Shown here: piece after piece, positions 6,645 to 10,047 of the stretch
How the letters are laid out: each line of letters begins with the position of its first letter
Numbering within the stretch: the stretch's first letter is position 1
Assembly (NCBI GenBank): GCA_905193765.1
Contig: CAJJPZ010000079.1
Coordinates: forward strand, 1-10,047
Direction of reading: 5' to 3'
Source: an uncultured Eubacterium sp.
GTDB taxonomy: Bacteria > Bacillota > Clostridia > Peptostreptococcales > Anaerovoracaceae
Length of the DNA: 10,047 nucleotides
The notes under the pieces: model-generated
The model's input: only the letters and a program-made list of their open reading frames with translations
What the model was told of the DNA's origin: nothing
The model's database searches: none
Made by a program: the position numbers and the translations under genes

Positions 6645-6696
6645 CGCAATCCTCCTTTTGAATATTTTCAGTGTGATTACCTGTTCCCATAAACTG

Positions 6697-6725
6697 ATTA
6701 TATTATTTCTGTACATATAAATCCA
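6697..6725 (-). promoter_or_regulatory. Possible promoter of the DUF4186 gene
   Basis: A perfect -10 box TATAAT (6697-6702) on the minus strand, about 50 bases before the start codon. The best -35 at 17 bases is a weak TGGATT (6720-6725, three of six). It lies between the strong terminator of the aminopeptidase gene and the DUF4186 start, where a promoter is needed. Confidence 0.5.
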
Positions 6726-6788
6726 TACCCGAAAACAATGCCCCGGGACGTTGATAATGTCACTTGTTGAAAAGTCGTGTTTCGCATG

Positions 6789-6834
6789 AAAAACGACCCG
6801 CATATCCCTGATATCACCAGATATTGCGAGTCGT
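6789..6834 (-). terminator. Strong intrinsic terminator of the aminopeptidase gene
   Basis: On the minus strand ACGACTCGCA(A)TATC pairs with GATATGCGGGTCGT (14 bp with one bulged A and one G-U pair) around a 13-base loop, followed directly by TTTTT. It begins 12 bases after the TAA of the aminopeptidase. The 3' arm can also pair with a second downstream copy: GTCGT ... ACGAC followed by TTTT (about 6770-6797), which may act as a backup or alternative hairpin. Confidence 0.88.
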
Positions 6835-6846
6835 CCACTTATGTGT

Positions 6847-7956
6847 TTATTTGAGATTTTCCGGATTCAGTCCTTCAAGTTCCGGAATTACGAATATACC
6901 GTCTTTGCGTATCAGCACATCATCGAAGTATATCTCGCCACCGCCGTATTCAGGCCGCTGGATCATAACAAGATCCCAGTGGACGGAGGACTTGTTGCCG
7001 TTGAAAGCATCTTCATATGCAGCTCCTGGAGTCAGATGGAAGCTTCCTGCGATCTTTTCATCGAAAAGCGTGTCTTTCATCGGGTGGAGTATATACGGGT
7101 TCACACCGAGGGCGAATTCTCCGAAATACCTTGCTCCGTCATCGGTGTCAAGCAGCTGGTTTATACGCTCGTTGTTGTTTGACATCGCCTTGACGATCTT
7201 TCCGTCTTTGATCTTGAAAACTATATTTTCATAAGTGAAGCCCTGTTCCTCAGACGGAGTATTGTAGGATATCGTGCCGTTCATGGATTCCCGTACCGGT
7301 GCTGTGTATACCTCGCCGTCCGGGATGTTCATTTCACCGCCGCATTTCACTGCAGGGATGCCCTTTATGGAAAATCTAAGATCTGTGCCCGGTCCTTTGA
7401 TGCGTACTTTGTCAGTGCGTTCCATGAGCTCCACCAGGGGATCCATAGCTTTGCTCATTTTCCTGTAATCGAGTGTGCAGACATCGAAGAAGAAGTCTTC
7501 AAAAGCCTCCTGACTCTTTCCTGCCAGCTGCGCCATCGATCCGTTTGGATATCTCAGGATCACCCATTTTGTCTTGTTGACTCTCTGGTCGAGGACAGGC
7601 TGCGTTATGGAGCTGTACATATTGAGCTTTTCCGCAGGGACATCTGACAGCTCTGATGTATTTTCTCCGGCTCTTATCGCTATATATGCGTCCATGCCTT
7701 TCATCTGCGCCAGCTGACAGTCCTTCAGGAACTCTATCTGCTCCTCGCTGCTGCCCAGCAGTATCTCCCTCGTTATCGCAGAATCTCTTATCTCCGTATA
7801 AGGCATTCCGCCGCGTTCGTATGTGTTCTTGATGAGCTGCCTTACGAGGCTTTTACAGCATTCGCCTTCGTAGCTTATCAGTATCTTTTCTCCGGGCTGT
7901 ATATCGCATGAGTATCCGATAAGAAGATCAGCCAGTTTCTTTATTCTCGAGTCCAT
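6847..7956 (-). CDS. M29-family metallo-aminopeptidase (AmpS/PepS-like)
   Basis: A 369-residue cytoplasmic peptidase that removes N-terminal residues from peptides using a two-metal centre. It shows the family's C-terminal metal motifs in order: GGEMNIPDGEVYTAP (206-220, metal ligand E215), GEFALGVNP (279-287, E280), H307 in SFHLTPGAAY, and HWD (326-328). The N-terminal half (1-190) is the mobile domain with typical PGEKILI (21-27) and ALxP-like segments. Length is slightly short compared with the usual 400-410, but no catalytic motif is missing and both ends look complete. The start is set by AGGAGG 6 bases before the ATG at 7956. It is followed by a strong terminator and preceded by a 125-base divergent region, so it is probably transcribed alone. 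The role is probably peptide recycling. Confidence 0.93.
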   Translation of the reverse strand: MDSRIKKLADLLIGYSCDIQPGEKILISYEGECCKSLVRQLIKNTYERGGMPYTEIRDSAITREILLGSSEEQIEFLKDCQLAQMKGMDAYIAIRAGENTSELSDVPAEKLNMYSSITQPVLDQRVNKTKWVILRYPNGSMAQLAGKSQEAFEDFFFDVCTLDYRKMSKAMDPLVELMERTDKVRIKGPGTDLRFSIKGIPAVKCGGEMNIPDGEVYTAPVRESMNGTISYNTPSEEQGFTYENIVFKIKDGKIVKAMSNNNERINQLLDTDDGARYFGEFALGVNPYILHPMKDTLFDEKIAGSFHLTPGAAYEDAFNGNKSSVHWDLVMIQRPEYGGGEIYFDDVLIRKDGIFVIPELEGLNPENLK

Positions 7957-8081
7957 TGTTACCTCCTGTGTTTCTGATATATTAATAATTGTATATACGT
8001 GTAAATTTCTGTAGATTATTATACCCCATGTGTGTTATTTTTAAAAGGGAAAGAAGGATACAGTTTTTTCGGAGGACATCG
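7957..8081. promoter_or_regulatory. AT-rich divergent promoter region
   Basis: These 125 bases separate the aminopeptidase (minus) from the lipid kinase (plus) and must hold both promoters. On the plus strand the best candidate is TTGTAT near 7987, a 17-base spacer, then TAGATT near 8010. On the minus strand there is a perfect TATAAT (within 8018-8026) preceded by only a weak -35. The boxes overlap, so the two promoters may compete. Assignment is tentative. Confidence 0.4.
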
Positions 8082-9038
8082 ATGAAGCATATTTTTATAA
8101 TGAACCCCGCTTCCGGCAGTGTGAGCAGACGCGACAGACTGGTGGAAAGCATCAATGCAGCTGCAGAAGAAGCCGGTGCTGATCGCGAGATATATTTCAC
8201 AAAGCATCAGGGAGACTGCCGCCGCTATGTAGGAGAGATCTGTTCGAAGTATGAGGCAGAGAGCCGGCCGGTCAGGATATACGGATGTGGCGGAGACGGC
8301 ACTGTCAATGAAGTCGTGAACGGTGCATACGGATATGAAAATGTCGAGCTCGGCATCATCCCCATGGGTACAGGCAACGACTACATACGCAATTACGGAG
8401 AGGTCTCGGATTTCAGGGATATCAGAAGGCAGCTTGCCGGCACCTCATTGTACAGCGATGCTATCCGCTACAGAGCCGAATATAAAGGTGTTGTGACTGA
8501 AGGCTACTGCGCCAATATGTTCAACATAGGATTTGACTGTAATGTGGTGGACCTTACTGCCAGAGTCAAAAGATGGCCTTTCATCAGCGGTTCTCTGGCA
8601 TATCTCGTATCAGTCGTAATAATGCTGGTTAAGAAAAAAGGCGCCGATATACGGATAGAATACAGCGACGGACATGTAAAGGACGGAAAGATACTCCTGA
8701 CCGCCGTAGCCAACGGATGCTACTGCGGAGGAGGCGTCAAAGGCGTGCCCTACTGTGATCTGAACGACGGACTCATGGATGTGAGCGTCATAAACGATAT
8801 AAGCCGGAACTTTTTCATACGGGTATTTCCAAGCTATGCTAAGGGTACCCATCCCGAAAAGAAGTCTATGATAAAAAAGAAAGTACTTGAATATACAAAA
8901 GAAAAGACTCTGACCATTACAGCGAATGGCGAGAGTCTTAGACTTTGCACTGACGGTGAGATCACCACCCAGAAACGCATCGAATTTTCAGCTGTAAAGG
9001 ATGCATTCAGGTTCATTGTCCCGGCTGCATCACTTTGA
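8082..9038 (+). CDS. Diacylglycerol/sphingosine-kinase-like lipid kinase (YegS/DgkB family)
   Basis: A 318-residue enzyme that should transfer phosphate from ATP to a lipid such as diacylglycerol at the inner face of the membrane. The DAGK catalytic domain is at the N-terminus: NPASG (8-12), nucleotide-binding GCGGDGTVNEVVNG (68-81) and PMGTGND (94-100). The C-terminal beta-rich domain has FNIGFDCNVV (147-156), GGGVKGVP (216-223) and DLNDGLMDV (226-234), which normally carry structural metal and acidic residues, and a closing TDGE (290-293). Length is typical for the family. I chose the ATG at 8082 because GGAGG lies 6 bases upstream; the open frame extends to 7989 through the promoter region. 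It is the only plus-strand protein gene here and converges on the racemase with a 23-base gap. Which lipid it uses cannot be told from sequence. Confidence 0.93.
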   Translation: MKHIFIMNPASGSVSRRDRLVESINAAAEEAGADREIYFTKHQGDCRRYVGEICSKYEAESRPVRIYGCGGDGTVNEVVNGAYGYENVELGIIPMGTGNDYIRNYGEVSDFRDIRRQLAGTSLYSDAIRYRAEYKGVVTEGYCANMFNIGFDCNVVDLTARVKRWPFISGSLAYLVSVVIMLVKKKGADIRIEYSDGHVKDGKILLTAVANGCYCGGGVKGVPYCDLNDGLMDVSVINDISRNFFIRVFPSYAKGTHPEKKSMIKKKVLEYTKEKTLTITANGESLRLCTDGEITTQKRIEFSAVKDAFRFIVPAASL

Positions 9039-9061
9039 TATATATGTGCCTGCAATCAGGA

Positions 9062-9889
9062 TCATATCTCAACTGTCATTTTCTGCGAGAGTTTCACAGG
9101 TCCGCTGAGGGATATATTTTCTATACGGCCGTTATTTCTGGTGACCTGGGTAATGAGGGTCCCTTCAGGCTGTTCAAATGTGAAATCATGGGTGCCGTCG
9201 CCAAGGGATCCGGAAAATGCGAAAGACGCAGCCACTGCTCCTGATGCACAGCTGCCTTCAAAATATGTTGTATCTGCCTCTTTTACATATACGACAGGCG
9301 TCATCAGTCTGTTGGATGTATCGCAGAACATCACACCAAAGGCTGGTATATCGCTGCTGACATTCTCATATATGTAGTCTCTGAGATTCTCAAAAGTCTC
9401 ATATGACGGTGCGACATTCTCCACTATCATATGGGAGATCCCGTCGAGGTCGATGAGTACGCCGCCGGTATTCAGCGGAAGCTCTTCTTTTGTGAATATC
9501 CTGCTTGAGACAGGTATGGGCATATCCATCTCGACGATCCCTGATTTATGGTCTATACGCGCAGTGAGGGGTGCAGAACAGCCGCTTACCTTCACTGTCA
9601 CACATCCTGCTGCCGGCAGAGATCTCAAAGACTTGTAGTATGCGAAAGCCCTGGACGCATTGCCGCAGAACTCGAGTCCGCACATCTCCATTTCATTGTC
9701 ACTGCCGTCTGATCCATCGGTCCCGCATCCGGAAGATCGTATGAATGCGACCTGTTCCCCATTGATTCTGCGATCGGCAAGAAGCCTGCCCGCCACTTCT
9801 ATGTAATCCTTCCGTTCAACAGGCGTGAGTACCATTATCGTCGTATTGCCGGAAGGATCTGCAACGATGATGTCGATTTTATTATTCAT
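9062..9889 (-). CDS. DapF/CntK-like cofactor-independent amino-acid racemase or epimerase
   Basis: A 275-residue enzyme of the two-cysteine, PLP-independent isomerase fold. The first half carries MCGLEFCGNASRAF (69-82) with the likely base C75; the second carries FEGSCASGAVAAS (210-222) with C214. Both halves show the DapF-like symmetry. True DapF enzymes read 'ETxACGTGA' and 'MCGNGxRC'; here the forms are FCGNASR and GSCASG, closer to CntK-type histidine racemases and relatives. The substrate is therefore probably not diaminopimelate. No opine synthase or metallophore transport gene is visible nearby, although the right flank is not shown past the tRNA. The start is the ATG at 9889, 6 bases after CGGAG; a TTG two codons earlier (9895) is less likely. 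It converges with the lipid kinase gene and is divergent from the tRNA gene. Confidence 0.85.
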   Translation of the reverse strand: MNNKIDIIVADPSGNTTIMVLTPVERKDYIEVAGRLLADRRINGEQVAFIRSSGCGTDGSDGSDNEMEMCGLEFCGNASRAFAYYKSLRSLPAAGCVTVKVSGCSAPLTARIDHKSGIVEMDMPIPVSSRIFTKEELPLNTGGVLIDLDGISHMIVENVAPSYETFENLRDYIYENVSSDIPAFGVMFCDTSNRLMTPVVYVKEADTTYFEGSCASGAVAASFAFSGSLGDGTHDFTFEQPEGTLITQVTRNNGRIENISLSGPVKLSQKMTVEI

Positions 9890-9931
9890 GAGCAACTCCG
9901 TTATTTTAAAAAAATATAACCACTATATAAA

Positions 9932-9960
9932 ATATTATCATCATAAAGTCTTGCATACAA
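9932..9960 (-). promoter_or_regulatory. Possible promoter of the racemase gene
   Basis: Minus strand: TTGTAT (9955-9960), 17-base spacer, TAATAT (9932-9937), about 40 bases before the start codon. Each box is only a partial match, but spacing is ideal. Its -35 box overlaps the -35 box of the tRNA promoter on the other strand. Confidence 0.45.
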
Positions 9961-9979
9961 CACAATTTTAAGGTATACT
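9951..9979 (+). promoter_or_regulatory. Promoter of the tRNA-Ser gene
   Basis: Plus strand: TTGCAT (9951-9956), 17-base spacer, TATACT (9974-9979, five of six). Transcription would start near 9986, 25 bases before the tRNA, which is a normal leader for RNase P processing. Confidence 0.6.
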
Positions 9980-10010
9980 TGAGAAGTTCAGAAAAAATGT
10001 ATAAAAACAT

Positions 10011-10047
10011 GGAGAGTTGTCAGAGTGGTCGATCGTGCAGCACTCGA
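10011..10047 (+). tRNA. tRNA-Ser, 5' part only (anticodon probably CGA)
   Basis: The last 37 bases start with GGAGAGT, the usual 5' acceptor strand of bacterial tRNA-Ser, then TG, a D-arm with AGTGGTCGA and a probable anticodon stem CAGCA (10038-10042). The loop starts CT, which puts CGA (10045-10047) in the anticodon position, reading UCG. The variable arm, T-arm and 3' end are beyond the window, so the fold and anticodon cannot be fully confirmed, and the D-stem as read is not perfectly paired. Confidence 0.82.

Noticed and set aside
6285..6803. Longer 172-residue version of the DUF4186 protein
   Set aside because: The extra N-terminal residues would be read through a probable promoter and into the terminator of the preceding gene, and the AAAAGGAGG site points to the ATG at 6644.
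7989..8081. N-terminal extension of the lipid kinase
   Set aside because: The family motif starts at once after the ATG at 8082 (KHIFIMNPASG), which has its own GGAGG; the extension lies in the divergent promoter region.
9039..9061. CCTG-N4-CAGG dyad between the convergent lipid kinase and racemase genes as a shared terminator
   Set aside because: Only 4 bp of stem and no T-run on either strand in a 23-base gap.

Overview
The window looks like chromosomal DNA of an anaerobic Gram-positive bacterium of the Clostridia (Bacillota). The signs are strong AGGAGG-type ribosome binding sites before almost every gene, sigma-A-like promoters, a lipobox lipoprotein, and protein families common in gut or oral Clostridia (YdjI-like SPFH protein, DUF4186, M29 aminopeptidase, YegS/DgkB-like lipid kinase, LuxR-type two-component genes). 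I cannot name the species. There is no sign of phage, transposon, IS or CRISPR.

Layout. All genes are on the minus strand except one lipid kinase and the tRNA at the right edge. From the left edge: the first 56 codons of an SPFH/band-7 protein (1-169); a small lipoprotein (274-624), separated from it by two hairpins; a 525-residue secreted protein with fibronectin-like domains (720-2297); a LuxR-type response regulator (2498-3121); a sensor kinase with complete catalytic motifs (3118-4434); a larger membrane sensor whose kinase domain looks degenerate (4434-5948); and a 53-codon reading frame (5945-6106) ending on the start of that sensor. Next come a strong promoter for this regulatory operon (6168-6196), a DUF4186 gene (6285-6644), a strong terminator (6789-6834) and an M29 aminopeptidase (6847-7956). 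A divergent diacylglycerol/sphingosine-kinase-like gene (8082-9038) converges on a DapF/CntK-like amino-acid racemase (9062-9889). The window ends in the first 37 bases of a tRNA-Ser.

How it fits together. The three regulatory genes are chained by overlapping stop and start codons and should be co-translated. One has a multi-pass membrane sensor but no visible phospho-acceptor histidine or ATP-binding boxes; the next has the histidine and N/G boxes; the last is the DNA-binding output. The secreted protein gene lies about 200 bases further along in the same orientation and is a reasonable but unproven target.

The most interesting observation is at the start of the large sensor. The 53-codon frame encodes what looks like its missing first transmembrane segments, and the two frames meet at an 11-base TA tract. 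Removing one TA unit would join them into one 556-residue protein with a continuous membrane helix across the junction. This could be phase variation, a frameshift mutation, programmed frameshifting or a sequence error.
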